This document shows, piece after piece, positions 7,297-16,512 of a DNA stretch of 64,000 nt. This stretch comes from Longimicrobiales bacterium. GTDB lineage: Bacteria; Gemmatimonadota; Gemmatimonadetes; Longimicrobiales; Gaopeijiaceae. Location: positions 1 to 64,000 of the forward strand of contig JANQRP010000039.1 in the NCBI GenBank assembly GCA_028284495.1, in the 5' to 3' direction. Positions within the stretch are counted from its first letter, which is position 1. The number at the start of each line of letters is the position of its first letter. The notes beneath the pieces are model-generated. The model was given only the letters and a program-made list of their open reading frames with translations, searched no databases and was not told the origin of the DNA. A program made the position numbers and the translations under genes.

Positions 7297-10011
7297 TCAG
7301 ATGCCGCCCCCGCTCTGCGCCCGAAACTGCTCGCTGCGAGCCCGGTTCTCCTCGATCCGCTCCTGAATCGGACGCGGCTCGACGCGGGGGTCGTCGATCA
7401 CCTCGAACGTGGCCGTCGAGGATTCGCTTCCCACGGTCACACGAAATGCGTACGTCCCGGGCAGGACCTCGGAGCCCGGCGCGAGATCGGGGTGATCGAG
7501 GCCCGGCTCGCGGCCGGCATCCAGATCCCACACCCAGCGGTTGAGTCCCTCGCCCGACCCTGTCTCCTCGTCGAGCACGAGCCGACCGACCGCGTCGAAG
7601 ACCTCGATCCGGGCCGTGCCGCCCGCGTCGCTCCCCGCGATCCACTGCAGAAACACGCCGCGGGGCCGGGTCGCGCCCTGCCACATCGTCATGCCGGTCG
7701 ATCGGTAGCCGATCGCTTCGGCCACCGGGTGAAGGATGCCGACCCGCCCCGGCTCGATCGCGCGCACGCCCGAACCGAGAGCGTCGGGATGGGCGCCACC
7801 TGCCGCGGCGGCAACGGCCCGCAGGCCGGACACGTCGTCGATGACCCAGGCGCCCCGTCCATGCGTACCGAGCACGAGGTCGTCGTCGCGCGCGTGCAGC
7901 TCGAGGTCGTCGATCGGCACTCTGGGCACGTGCGACCAGACCGCCCACGAGGCGCCCCGGTCGACGCTCACCCAGAGCCCGAGCTCCGTGCCGAGGAAGA
8001 GGAGATTCGGCTCGTGCGGGTCCTCCTCGATCGAGATCCCGAATCCGTCCACCTCCTCTCCGAGCCGCTCCCAGGTCGAGCCGAAGTCCTCCGTTCGGTA
8101 GACGTACGACGTCCAGTCGCCGCGGCGGTGGTCCTCGAAGACCGCGTACGCCGTCGCGGGATCGGCGTGGGAGGGTTCGACGTCGGGGACCCACGTACCC
8201 GCCGGCACTCCGGGGATGTTCGGCGACACGTTCGTCCAGCTGAGTCCGTCGTCGCGGGTGACCTGCACGTTGCCATCGTCCGTGCCGACCCAGATGACGC
8301 CGTCCTGCAGCGGGCTCGGAGAGATGTCGATGATGGTCGTGTGCGTCTCGGCGCCCGTCGCGTCGCGCGTGAGGCCGCCGCTTTCGCTCCAGACCTGCTT
8401 CGCCGGGTCGTTCGTCGTCAGATCGGGCGAGAGGGTCTCCCACGTGTCGCCCCGGTCGCGGCTCCGATGCACGAACTGGCTCCCGATGTAGAGCGCGTGC
8501 GGGTCCAGCGGATCGAGCGCGACGGCGGCGTTCCAGTTGAACCGCAGGTCGACCTCGTCCGACCGCGGTCGGATCCCGGTCCTCGCTCCGGTGATCTTGT
8601 CGAAGCGCGAGAGGTTGCCACCCTGCGATGTCGAGTAGCCGTAGCGATCCCCCGACGGATCGTCGTAGACGTTGAAGCCGTCCCCGCCGCCGACGCGGAA
8701 CCAGTGCGCGTTCAGGATCCCCTTGTTCTCCCAGACGTCGCTCGGTCCGTACCAGGACCCGTTGTCCTGGAGCCCCCCGTAGATGTTGTACGGGATGTCG
8801 TCGTCCAGGGAGATGCGGTAGAACTGGGCGAGGGTGAGGTTCTCGACGAAGCGCCACGTATCGCCCCGGTTGTACGTGAAGGCCACGCCCCCGTCGTTGC
8901 CCATGATCATCTCCCGAGGATCGTCGGGATCGATCCAGAGCTCGTGCACGTCGCCGTGGATGATCGCCGACGGCACGACGGTCTCGAAACTGGCGCCCCG
9001 GTTCTCGCTCACCTGGATCGCGGAGTGGAGGTTGTAGACCCGGTCCGGCTCCTGCGGGTCGACCCGGATGTCCTCGTAGTAGAACGGTCGCGGCGCGACG
9101 CCCCGACCCGACGCGATCGTCTCGAACGTCGCCCCGCCGTCGGTCGAGCGGAGCATCGCGCTCTCCTCGGCCTCCACGAGCGCGTACACGATGTTCGGCG
9201 ATGATGCCGCGAAGGCGAGGCCCATCCGGCCGAGCTCGCCGTCGGGAAGCCCGTCCTCGGCCGTCCGCCGCTCCCACGTGTCCCCGCCGTCCCTCGTCAC
9301 GTACATGCCGCTTCCGGGGCCGCCCGATTCGAAGACCCACGGCCACCGCCGGAACTCCCACATCCCGACGATCAGGTGGTCCGGGTTGGCCGGGTCCATC
9401 GCCATGTCCCCCACGCCGGTCCGTTCGTCCACGTACAGGACCCGGTCCCAGCTGCCGCCCCCGTCCGTCGTCCGGTAGACGCCCCGGACCTCACCGTCCG
9501 ACCACGCGGGTCCCATGACCCCGACGTACACGAGGTCGGGATCGGTCGGATGCGTCAGCACCCGGTGGATCCGCTCCGACCCCTCGAAGCCGACCAGCTC
9601 CCAGGAGTCTCCCCCGTCCGTCGACTTGTAGAGCCCGTCCCCGATGCCCGCCGAGTTCCGGGGATTCCCCTCCCCCGTCCCGACCCAGACGACGTCGGGA
9701 TCGCCCTGGAAGACGGTCACGTCGCCGATCCCCAGGATTCGCTCGTCGTCGAAGATCGGATCCCAGGTGAGGCCGCCGTCCTCCGACCGGAACACGCCGC
9801 CGGTCGCCGAACCCACGAAGATTCGCGTGCGGTCGGAGAGAACCACGTCGATCGCGGCCACCCGGCCGCTCATTCCCGCGGGGCCGACATTGCGCGCCTC
9901 GATGGCGGCGAAGCGATCCACGAGTGCGTCCGTGGTGAGCTGCGCGGGGAGCGCGGCGGGCCCGGCGACGAGGACGAGGGCGGCGGCCGAGACGCGACGG
10001 ATCGTGCGCAT
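7297..10011 (-). CDS. Secreted BNR/Asp-box repeat protein (sortilin/VPS10-like beta-propeller)
   Basis: A 904-residue exported protein. ATG 10011 opens a signal peptide (MRTIRRVSAAALVLVAGPA, cleavage near ALPAQ). At least ten Asp-box motifs (S/T-x-D-x-G-x-T/S-W) follow, for example SEDGGLTW, STDGGDSW, TRDGGDTW, SRDRGDTW, TEDFGSTW and SVDRGASW, spread over about 600 residues as expected for a ten-bladed VPS10-type propeller. A C-terminal FlgD-like Ig domain (ARIEVFDAVGRLV, LPGTYAFRVTVG) precedes a Gly-rich tail. Such proteins are often labelled glycosyl hydrolases, but no sialidase arginine triad or catalytic acid is evident, so binding or hydrolytic activity is unproven. The gene stands alone, divergent from the GGDEF gene. 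Confidence 0.85.
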   Translation of the reverse strand: MRTIRRVSAAALVLVAGPAALPAQLTTDALVDRFAAIEARNVGPAGMSGRVAAIDVVLSDRTRIFVGSATGGVFRSEDGGLTWDPIFDDERILGIGDVTVFQGDPDVVWVGTGEGNPRNSAGIGDGLYKSTDGGDSWELVGFEGSERIHRVLTHPTDPDLVYVGVMGPAWSDGEVRGVYRTTDGGGSWDRVLYVDERTGVGDMAMDPANPDHLIVGMWEFRRWPWVFESGGPGSGMYVTRDGGDTWERRTAEDGLPDGELGRMGLAFAASSPNIVYALVEAEESAMLRSTDGGATFETIASGRGVAPRPFYYEDIRVDPQEPDRVYNLHSAIQVSENRGASFETVVPSAIIHGDVHELWIDPDDPREMIMGNDGGVAFTYNRGDTWRFVENLTLAQFYRISLDDDIPYNIYGGLQDNGSWYGPSDVWENKGILNAHWFRVGGGDGFNVYDDPSGDRYGYSTSQGGNLSRFDKITGARTGIRPRSDEVDLRFNWNAAVALDPLDPHALYIGSQFVHRSRDRGDTWETLSPDLTTNDPAKQVWSESGGLTRDATGAETHTTIIDISPSPLQDGVIWVGTDDGNVQVTRDDGLSWTNVSPNIPGVPAGTWVPDVEPSHADPATAYAVFEDHRRGDWTSYVYRTEDFGSTWERLGEEVDGFGISIEEDPHEPNLLFLGTELGLWVSVDRGASWAVWSHVPRVPIDDLELHARDDDLVLGTHGRGAWVIDDVSGLRAVAAAAGGAHPDALGSGVRAIEPGRVGILHPVAEAIGYRSTGMTMWQGATRPRGVFLQWIAGSDAGGTARIEVFDAVGRLVLDEETGSGEGLNRWVWDLDAGREPGLDHPDLAPGSEVLPGTYAFRVTVGSESSTATFEVIDDPRVEPRPIQERIEENRARSEQFRAQSGGGI

Positions 10012-10090
10012 GGGCGAATCGTGTGGTGGGGGTGGTGCGGGTGGGCGGTGATGGTAGGCGGGAGCGCGGTCCTTTCGCCAGAGCCGGAGA

Positions 10091-10108
10091 TAGCCGCCGC
10101 GGCGGCTA
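10091..10108. promoter_or_regulatory. Perfect 18-bp palindrome between divergent genes
   Basis: TAGCCGCCG is followed directly by its reverse complement CGGCGGCTA. It lies between the start of the BNR protein gene (minus) and the GGDEF-REC-HD-GYP gene (plus, ATG 10164). The position suits an operator serving one or both genes, but no regulator is known and GC-rich palindromes also arise by chance. Confidence 0.35.
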
Positions 10109-10163
10109 CGGTGTCGTGCGGCGCGGGTTGCACCGAGGACGCGCCGCACCGAAACTGCCACCC

Positions 10164-12125
10164 ATGGCGAGCCCCGATCCACTCCCGCAGCAGGAGCCCC
10201 GAAGCAACCGGGTACCGGCCCGGGCGGCGGTTCTCTCCCTCGCTGCGTTCGTGGTCCCCGTCCTCGGCGCCTTCTGGTTCCCCGAGGATCTGGCCGACTA
10301 CGAGGCACTCCTCTGGCTCACCGCGCTGATCCCCGCCTTCCTCCTGGCCTACTACCGGGGCTGGCAAGGCGCCGCGACGGCGACCGCGCTGGGGATGGCC
10401 GTCCTCGCGATCGTCGCGGCGATCACGCGATCGCTCGGGCGCGAGACGCCGGACCTCCTCCCCATCATCGTCGTCATCTACCTGGGGCTGTCGATCGCCA
10501 TCGGGTGGCTCGCCGAGATCCTCCACCGGGACCGGGACGAGGTCGAGGATCTGGCCTTCACCGACCCGCTGACGCACCTCCCCAACCGCCGCCACGTCGA
10601 GGTCTTCCTCGCCAACGAGTTCGCGGCGGCCCAGCGGGGACGGCTCCTCAGCGTGGTCCTGTTCGACCTCGACCGGTTCAAGGAGTACAACGACACCTAC
10701 GGGCACGAGGCCGGCGACGAGGCGCTCGAACGCTTCGGCGAGGTCCTGATCCGCACGACCCGACGGATGAACCTCTCCGGGCGCCTCGGCGGTGAGGAGT
10801 TCATCTCGATCCTCGCCGGCTCCGACGCCCACGGCGCCACGATCTTCGCGGACCGCGTCCGTGACGAACTCGCCGCGCTCGGGCTCGGGGCCGGCCCGCT
10901 CACGGTGAGCGCGGGCGTGGCCGAGTACGACGAGAGCATCCGCGACCCCAAGATGCTGATCGCCGCCGCCGACAAGGCACTGTACGAAGCGAAGCGCGAG
11001 GGACGGAACCGGGTCAAGACGCGATACCCCGAGGGCGGCGACGATCCCGCGCTCGCCGAACACGTCCGCGCGAAGGAGGAACGCTCGTCGCTCCCCCCGA
11101 TCGGCGCAGGGCTGCCGGTGCTCGTGGTGGTCGAGGACGCGCACACCCGGGATCTGCTCGCGAGCTACCTGCAGACCGCCGGCTTCACCGTGGTTCGCGC
11201 CGCCGACGGGGCCAGCGCGATCCGCGCCCTCGCCGAGGAGCCGGCCGTGCTCATCACCGACACCCGGATTTCGGACATGGCGCCCCAGGAGATCATCCGG
11301 GCGACGCGGTCCCGCTATCCCCTCGCACAGATTCTGGTGCTAACCGCGCTGCAGGAAGCCTTCACGGCGGCGGACGCGCTGCAGGCCGGCGCGGACCGCT
11401 ACCTGGTCAAACCGTTCGGCATGCCGGAGCTGCGCGCGCACCTCATCGACGCGCTCGACGACCGCAACAAGCTCCTCCGGCAGGGCGACCGACGGAGGGA
11501 GCTGTCGGCGGAGGGGAAGGCCAGGGCCCGATCGGCGCGCGAGTCGATCCTCGCGGGTACCCGCGCCCTCGTTCGGGCCGTGGAGGCCCGCGACCCCTAC
11601 ACGGCCGGGTCGGCCGGGCGCGTCGCGTCCTACGCCGAGACGCTGGCGGAACACATCGATCCGGAGGAGACCCTCCTGCCCCGGGAGCGCCTCCGTCTCG
11701 GATGTGAACTGCACGACGTCGGAAAGATCGGCGTCCCGGACGGGGTGCTCAACAAGGAGGGGCCGCTCGACACGCTCGAACTCGCCGAGATGCGAAAGCA
11801 CCCGCGAATCGGGCGCAGCATCCTCGAGCCGATCATCGACGATCCGCTGGTGCTCGCGATCACGTCGTGGCACCACGAGAACTGGGACGGCACGGGGTAT
11901 CCGGACGCCCTCCGCGGCCAGGCGATCCCCCTGGCCGCGCGGGTGGTGGCGGTCGCCGACGCGCTCAATGCGATCACGCGCCCGCGTGCGTGGCGGGCCG
12001 CCCGGTCGTGGGACGACGCCCTCGACATCGTCGAACAGGGATCCGGCACCACCTTCGATCCGAGGGTGGTCGAGGCGGCGCTCGCGACCGCCGATCGTCT
12101 CCGGAGGGCCGGCGCCTCCGAATGA
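10164..12125 (+). CDS. Membrane GGDEF - receiver - HD-GYP protein (c-di-GMP synthesis and breakdown in one chain)
   Basis: A 653-residue protein. About four hydrophobic helices (residues 20-115) are followed by a diguanylate cyclase domain with GGEEF at residues 209-213. A receiver-like domain (about 312-440) has the acidic pair, an Asp at about 366 and the conserved Lys in LVKPFG. A C-terminal HD-GYP phosphodiesterase has HDVGKIGVP (about 517) and HHENWDGTGYP (about 570). The cyclase lacks an RxxD inhibitory site five residues before GGEEF. The HD-GYP domain has lost the His of its first motif: YTAGSAGRV stands where YTxGHSxRV is usual. ATG 10164 is chosen over the longer frame because it starts just before the first hydrophobic stretch. 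Its stop overlaps the next gene by 4 nt. Confidence 0.88.
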   Translation: MASPDPLPQQEPRSNRVPARAAVLSLAAFVVPVLGAFWFPEDLADYEALLWLTALIPAFLLAYYRGWQGAATATALGMAVLAIVAAITRSLGRETPDLLPIIVVIYLGLSIAIGWLAEILHRDRDEVEDLAFTDPLTHLPNRRHVEVFLANEFAAAQRGRLLSVVLFDLDRFKEYNDTYGHEAGDEALERFGEVLIRTTRRMNLSGRLGGEEFISILAGSDAHGATIFADRVRDELAALGLGAGPLTVSAGVAEYDESIRDPKMLIAAADKALYEAKREGRNRVKTRYPEGGDDPALAEHVRAKEERSSLPPIGAGLPVLVVVEDAHTRDLLASYLQTAGFTVVRAADGASAIRALAEEPAVLITDTRISDMAPQEIIRATRSRYPLAQILVLTALQEAFTAADALQAGADRYLVKPFGMPELRAHLIDALDDRNKLLRQGDRRRELSAEGKARARSARESILAGTRALVRAVEARDPYTAGSAGRVASYAETLAEHIDPEETLLPRERLRLGCELHDVGKIGVPDGVLNKEGPLDTLELAEMRKHPRIGRSILEPIIDDPLVLAITSWHHENWDGTGYPDALRGQAIPLAARVVAVADALNAITRPRAWRAARSWDDALDIVEQGSGTTFDPRVVEAALATADRLRRAGASE

Positions 12126-12505
12126 CCACCACGGCGGAACTGCGGGCGTTCGGCGCCGATGCCGCCACCGCTCGCATCGAGGTGACGCCTCGGAGCGCTG
12201 GATGGCGCATCTCCCGAGCCGTGGGCTTCGGCATCGCAGGGTACGCGATCATGCTGCTGGCGATTCTCCCGCCGCATGCGCTCTGGGCCATGGCCGGCCT
12301 GGTCGCCGGCACGACCTTCGCCACGCTCAAGTTTCTCGAGCGCTACACCCTCGAGTCGTTCGAGGGAACCTGCCCGCACTGTGGTGCCGACCTGTCGAGC
12401 GATGGGCGCGCCCGACTCAAGGCGCGATCGACCGTCACCTGCGACACCTGCCATCGGGCCTCGGAGCTGGTCGTCGACGTCCCGGCCCTCGACGCGGCCC
12501 GCTGA
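12122..12505 (+). CDS. Small membrane protein with zinc-ribbon C-terminus
   Basis: A 127-residue protein not recognised as a named family. After about 35 soluble residues come two hydrophobic helices (about 38-56 and 58-72), then a zinc-ribbon-like pair, CPHCGAD and CDTCHRA, spaced about 25 residues apart. Its ATG overlaps the stop of the c-di-GMP protein (ATGA), so the two are probably made together; a role as a partner of that protein is only inference. It ends convergently with the YbbP-like permease gene, with 42 bp between them. Confidence 0.75.
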   Translation: MTTTAELRAFGADAATARIEVTPRSAGWRISRAVGFGIAGYAIMLLAILPPHALWAMAGLVAGTTFATLKFLERYTLESFEGTCPHCGADLSSDGRARLKARSTVTCDTCHRASELVVDVPALDAAR

Positions 12506-12547
12506 CGACCTGCGGCCCGAACGCGGCGGCGATCCTGGTGGTCCGCG

Positions 12548-15076
12548 CTACTCGCCCTCCCGAAGGACCCTGAGCGGGGGGTTCGACAGGAGGTCCCGGC
12601 TCCCGAGCCAGCCCGTGCCGAGCGTCAGCACGAGAACGCCCCCGGCGAGGAGCGCTTGACGTCCGAACCCGAAGGCGAACTCCAGCTCGAACAGGCGTGT
12701 GACGACCAACCACGACGCCGTCGTGGCGAGCCCGAGTCCCACGAGCACCGAGAGGACGCCCAGGAGCGAGTACTCGACCCCGAGGATCGTGAGCAGCCGC
12801 GACCGATCCGTTCCGAGCGTCCTGAGCAGGGCCGCTTCCCTGAGGCGTTCGCCCCGGGTCACCGCCAGCGCACCGGCCAGCACGAGGAGTCCGGCGACCG
12901 CCGCGAACACCGCCAGGAATCGGATGGCGCGGTCCACGCTGGCGAGGATCCGGTCCACCGCGTCCTGGATCCGCCCGAGGTCGACCATCGAGACGTTGGG
13001 GAAGGCCCGAACGATCCGACCCTGCAGTTCCGACCGCGCCTCGATCTCTCCACCTCGCCCGAGCAGCACCCAGGTCGTGGGCAGTCCGTCGAGCGAACCG
13101 GGCTCGAAGAGGGCGAAGAAGTTCGTCTCGAAACGGGTCCAGTCCACCCGCCGGAGGCTCGTGATCTCGCTCTCGATCCGGATCCCTCCGACCTCCCAGG
13201 CGAGCCGGTCCCCGACGCCGACGCGGAGGTCGGCCGCAACCTCCTCCTCGAGGGACACGCGCACGACGCCGTCGTCCACCCCCGGTGCGTCGGGCCACCA
13301 GGCGCCCGCGACCAGCTCTTCGCCGGGGCCGAGCTCGTCCCGCCACGAGTTCCGGTACTCTCGGGCGACCGCCCACGGTGCGGGGCGGTCGTCCCAGCGC
13401 AGCGAGTCCATCGCCGAGCGCTCCACACCGGCAACGGCCACGATCCGGGAGGGCACGAGCGCCGTGGCCTCGACGGTAGCACGAACCGAGTCGGGAAAGA
13501 GCGCCTCCACCCCGGCTACCTGATCCGTCTGGACGTCGAACAGCAGCAGGTTGGCGCGCGCCTCCGAGGCGTCGATCGCGAGCGACGCCGCAAGGTTCGC
13601 CTGCACGCTGCCCACGACCCCCAGCACGAAGGTCCCGAACCCCAGCGCGAGCACCACGGCCACCGTCTGATTGCCGGGACGGAACAGACTCGAGACGCCC
13701 TGACGGACCGACCACGGGGCCTGATCGGGCAGGATCGACCGCGCGATCCGAACCCCTGCGAGGGCGGCCACCCACAGCACGCCCACCACCACCACCAGTG
13801 CGACCGCGAAGATCACCCCGTCCATGGCAGAGGGTGCCTCGACCACGCTCGTCCCGACGATCGACAGGGCGAGCAGCGCCACCGCCGCGGCCCGGAGGAA
13901 CCGACTTCCTCCCGCGCTCACCGCGTCCACGCGGAGCGCACGGAGCGGGGGCACCTGTCGGACCGCGAGCAGCGGGAGCAGGGCGAACACCGCCGTCACC
14001 CAGACGCCCACCCCGATGCCCGCGGCAATGGTGGCCGGGGCGACGCGCGGCTCGATCGCGACGGGCAGCAGGTTCGACAGCAGGTGCGGCAGCGCCTGCT
14101 GCAGGGCCACGCCGCCGATCGCCCCGACGATCGCGCCGAGGGTACCGAGCGCCGCCGCCTGGAGCAGATACACGGCGAACACCTGATTCTGCGACGCCCC
14201 GAGGCACCGAAGCATGGCGACCGAACGGAGTCGCTCGTTCACGAACACACGGATCGCGCTTCCGACTCCGACGCCACCGAGGAGCAGTGCCGCGAGGCCG
14301 ACCAGCGAGAGGTAGCGCCCCAGGAAGCCGACCGCTTCCGTCAGATCCCGCGCCTCGCGCACCGCCGTCGCGAACTCGACCGACGCCGCGGACATCTCGT
14401 CCGACCAGTCGGCCTCCAGGGCCGAGCGGTCGCTCGCGTCGGGCATGACGACGTACGTCGCGTACCGGGCCAGGCTCCCGAAGCCGACCACATCCGCCGC
14501 TTCCAGGTCCGACGCACTCATCCACACGCGGGGACCCACCGCGGTCTGCAGCCCGACCTCCGTCGGGATCTCGCGGACGACGCCCAGGATCGCGAAGGTA
14601 CCCGACCCGATCGCCAGGGAGTCGCCGGGCTCCGCGCCGATCTGGGTGAGGAGCGCCTCATCCACCAGCACGCCCCCGGGCTCGGCGATCCGTGACCAGA
14701 CGCCTTCCGGCCGCGTGTCGACGCGTCCGTAGAAGGGCCAGCCGCCCTCGACCGCGCGAAGCTGCACGAGACGGACGTCGTCCGTCGTCACGTTTCGGGC
14801 CATCGAGACGGCCGACGTCACACTCCCCGAGGGGTGTCCGGCCGTCCGGAGCGAATCGACCGCCCTCCTCAGGGTGTCGCCGAGCGGACTACCTCCCGAC
14901 AGCCGCACGTCCGCACCCATGAGCACCTGCGCCTCGTCCGTGACGGATCGGGCGACGTCCTGTCGGAACGAGTGGATGGAGACGAGCGCCGCGACCCCCA
15001 GCGAGATCGACAGCATGTAGGGCCCCATGCGCGGCAGGGCGCTCCGGGCCTCCCGGGTCGAGAGGAAGCGGATCAC
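12548..15076 (-). CDS. ABC transporter permease, YbbP/FtsX type
   Basis: An 842-residue permease with the ten-helix layout of the E. coli YbbP group: a first helix near residue 25, a large periplasmic domain, then FtsX-like helical blocks. The second block contains GVGVGSAIRVFVNERLRSVAMLRCLGAS and the last has the matching REAALLRTLGTDRSRL. It overlaps the stop of the ATPase gene (15073-15076) and is translated after it. In E. coli, YbbA-YbbP works with the adjacent lipase TesA, and the same neighbours occur here, so a role in extracting hydrophobic compounds from the inner membrane is a reasonable inference. Confidence 0.88.
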   Translation of the reverse strand: MIRFLSTREARSALPRMGPYMLSISLGVAALVSIHSFRQDVARSVTDEAQVLMGADVRLSGGSPLGDTLRRAVDSLRTAGHPSGSVTSAVSMARNVTTDDVRLVQLRAVEGGWPFYGRVDTRPEGVWSRIAEPGGVLVDEALLTQIGAEPGDSLAIGSGTFAILGVVREIPTEVGLQTAVGPRVWMSASDLEAADVVGFGSLARYATYVVMPDASDRSALEADWSDEMSAASVEFATAVREARDLTEAVGFLGRYLSLVGLAALLLGGVGVGSAIRVFVNERLRSVAMLRCLGASQNQVFAVYLLQAAALGTLGAIVGAIGGVALQQALPHLLSNLLPVAIEPRVAPATIAAGIGVGVWVTAVFALLPLLAVRQVPPLRALRVDAVSAGGSRFLRAAAVALLALSIVGTSVVEAPSAMDGVIFAVALVVVVGVLWVAALAGVRIARSILPDQAPWSVRQGVSSLFRPGNQTVAVVLALGFGTFVLGVVGSVQANLAASLAIDASEARANLLLFDVQTDQVAGVEALFPDSVRATVEATALVPSRIVAVAGVERSAMDSLRWDDRPAPWAVAREYRNSWRDELGPGEELVAGAWWPDAPGVDDGVVRVSLEEEVAADLRVGVGDRLAWEVGGIRIESEITSLRRVDWTRFETNFFALFEPGSLDGLPTTWVLLGRGGEIEARSELQGRIVRAFPNVSMVDLGRIQDAVDRILASVDRAIRFLAVFAAVAGLLVLAGALAVTRGERLREAALLRTLGTDRSRLLTILGVEYSLLGVLSVLVGLGLATTASWLVVTRLFELEFAFGFGRQALLAGGVLVLTLGTGWLGSRDLLSNPPLRVLREGE

Positions 15077-15738
15077 CGCACCAGCGCTCCGTCGGCGAGG
15101 CGGATGGTCCGCGCCGCACGTGCCGCGAGATCGAGGTCGTGCGTCACCAGAACGAGCGTCGTCTCGGCTTCCCGGTTCAGCTCCTCCAGAAGCGTCACGA
15201 TGCGTTCACCCGTGGCGCGGTCCAGGTTGCCGGTCGGCTCGTCCGCGAAGAGGATCCGCGGGCGCCCCACGAACGCCCGCGCCACCGCCACCCGCTGCTG
15301 CTCGCCCCCGGAAAGCTGGCTGGGATAGTGGTCCGTCCGCTCACCGAGTCCGACCCGCTCGAGAAGCGCGCGGGCACGCGCCTCGCCCTGCGCCCCGCCC
15401 TCGCCGAGCAGCTCCAGGGGCACTCGCACGTTGTCGAGCGCGGTGAGAGCCGGGAGCAGGTGGAAGCTCTGGAACACGAACCCGACGTTCCGGGCCCGGA
15501 ACCGGGCGCGAGCGTCCTCGTCCAGTTCGAACAGCTCGGTCCCGTCGACCCGGACCGACCCGCTCGTCGGCTGGTCGAGGCCGGCCAGCAGGCCCAGGAG
15601 CGTCGTCTTCCCGCTGCCCGAAGGACCGACCACCGCGACCATCTCGCCGTCCGCGATGTCGAGATCGATTCCGCGGAGGACGGGTAGAGGTCGCCCCCCG
15701 CTCACATATACCTTCTCGAGACCCCTGACCGAGATCAT
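15073..15738 (-). CDS. ybbA: ABC transporter ATPase, YbbA/LolD type
   Basis: A 221-residue ATPase with Walker A GPSGSGKTT (about residues 38-46), Q-loop FVFQSFHLLP, signature LSGGEQQRVAVARAF, Walker B ILFADEP and the H-loop VTHD. It is the MacB/LolD/YbbA kind that pairs with FtsX-type permeases. The frame is open upstream, but ATG 15738 gives the family's usual start (MISVRGLEKVY). This ATG abuts the ATG of the divergent tesA-like gene with no base between (CATATG), so its ribosome-binding region lies inside that gene. Confidence 0.92.
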   Translation of the reverse strand: MISVRGLEKVYVSGGRPLPVLRGIDLDIADGEMVAVVGPSGSGKTTLLGLLAGLDQPTSGSVRVDGTELFELDEDARARFRARNVGFVFQSFHLLPALTALDNVRVPLELLGEGGAQGEARARALLERVGLGERTDHYPSQLSGGEQQRVAVARAFVGRPRILFADEPTGNLDRATGERIVTLLEELNREAETTLVLVTHDLDLAARAARTIRLADGALVR

Positions 15739-16512
15739 ATGCGCCTCGAACTCCCCCGCGCGTCCTGGATCGCGTGCGGACCGATCGGCCTGCTCCTGGT
15801 GGCGTGTGGTGATGTGGAGCCCCGAACCGGCGGCCTCGGAGCCGACGGCGTGCCGGCCGAAGCCATGGGGGAAACGTCCGCCGTTGAACCCCGCACGCCC
15901 CCGGGCGGATCCGAGGTGGTGGAGACCGTCGCGGACGCCCCCACCGTGGTGTTCGTCGGAACCAGCCTCACCGCGGGGTTCGGGCTCCCCGACCCCGGCG
16001 TCGAGGCGTGGCCGGCGCGAGTCGCCGACCTCGCCCGGGCCGCCGGTGCGCCCATCCACGTCGTGAATGCCGGGGTGAGTGGCGACACGAGCGCAGGAGG
16101 ACTTCGGCGGATCGTGCGCCTCCTCGACCCACCCCCGAGCGTCGTCGTGCTGGAACTGGGTGCGAACGACGGACTTCGGGGACTCCCCGTGGCCGATCTC
16201 GAGCGGAACCTCGGAGCCGCGGTCGATTCCCTTCGGCTGCACGCCCCCTCCGCGGCGATCGTCGTCGCGCGGATGGAGGCGCCGCGCAACCTGGGCGCCG
16301 AATACGTCGATGCCTTCGCCGCCGTGTACGACTCGCTCGCGACACGCCCGGGCGTGGTTGTGACGCCCTTCCTGCTCGACGGCGTGGCCGGAGTGCCCGC
16401 ACTCAACCAGGCCGACGGCATCCACCCGGTCGCGGAGGGACACCGCCGCATGGCGGAGATCGTCTGGCCAATCCTGCGGGCCCGACTCCTGGATGCGGGG
16501 GACATGCCATGA
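15739..16512 (+). CDS. tesA: TesA-like SGNH/GDSL esterase lipoprotein
   Basis: A 257-residue SGNH hydrolase. An N-terminal lipoprotein signal ends in LLLVAC (Cys about 19), followed by about 50 low-complexity residues. The SGNH blocks are VGTSLTAG (nucleophile Ser; the usual Asp of GDSL is Thr), NAGVSGDTSAGG (Gly), LGANDG (Asn) and DGIHP (Asp/His). The family hydrolyses acyl esters or thioesters; here it would be anchored in a membrane and face the periplasm. The divergent YbbA-YbbP neighbours reproduce the E. coli arrangement. Its stop overlaps the next gene (ATGA). Confidence 0.9.
   Translation: MRLELPRASWIACGPIGLLLVACGDVEPRTGGLGADGVPAEAMGETSAVEPRTPPGGSEVVETVADAPTVVFVGTSLTAGFGLPDPGVEAWPARVADLARAAGAPIHVVNAGVSGDTSAGGLRRIVRLLDPPPSVVVLELGANDGLRGLPVADLERNLGAAVDSLRLHAPSAAIVVARMEAPRNLGAEYVDAFAAVYDSLATRPGVVVTPFLLDGVAGVPALNQADGIHPVAEGHRRMAEIVWPILRARLLDAGDMP

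Noticed and set aside
7297..10011. Sialidase or xyloglucanase activity for the BNR protein
   Set aside because: Asp-boxes are structural; no arginine triad, Tyr/Glu nucleophile or GH74 catalytic Asp pair could be identified.
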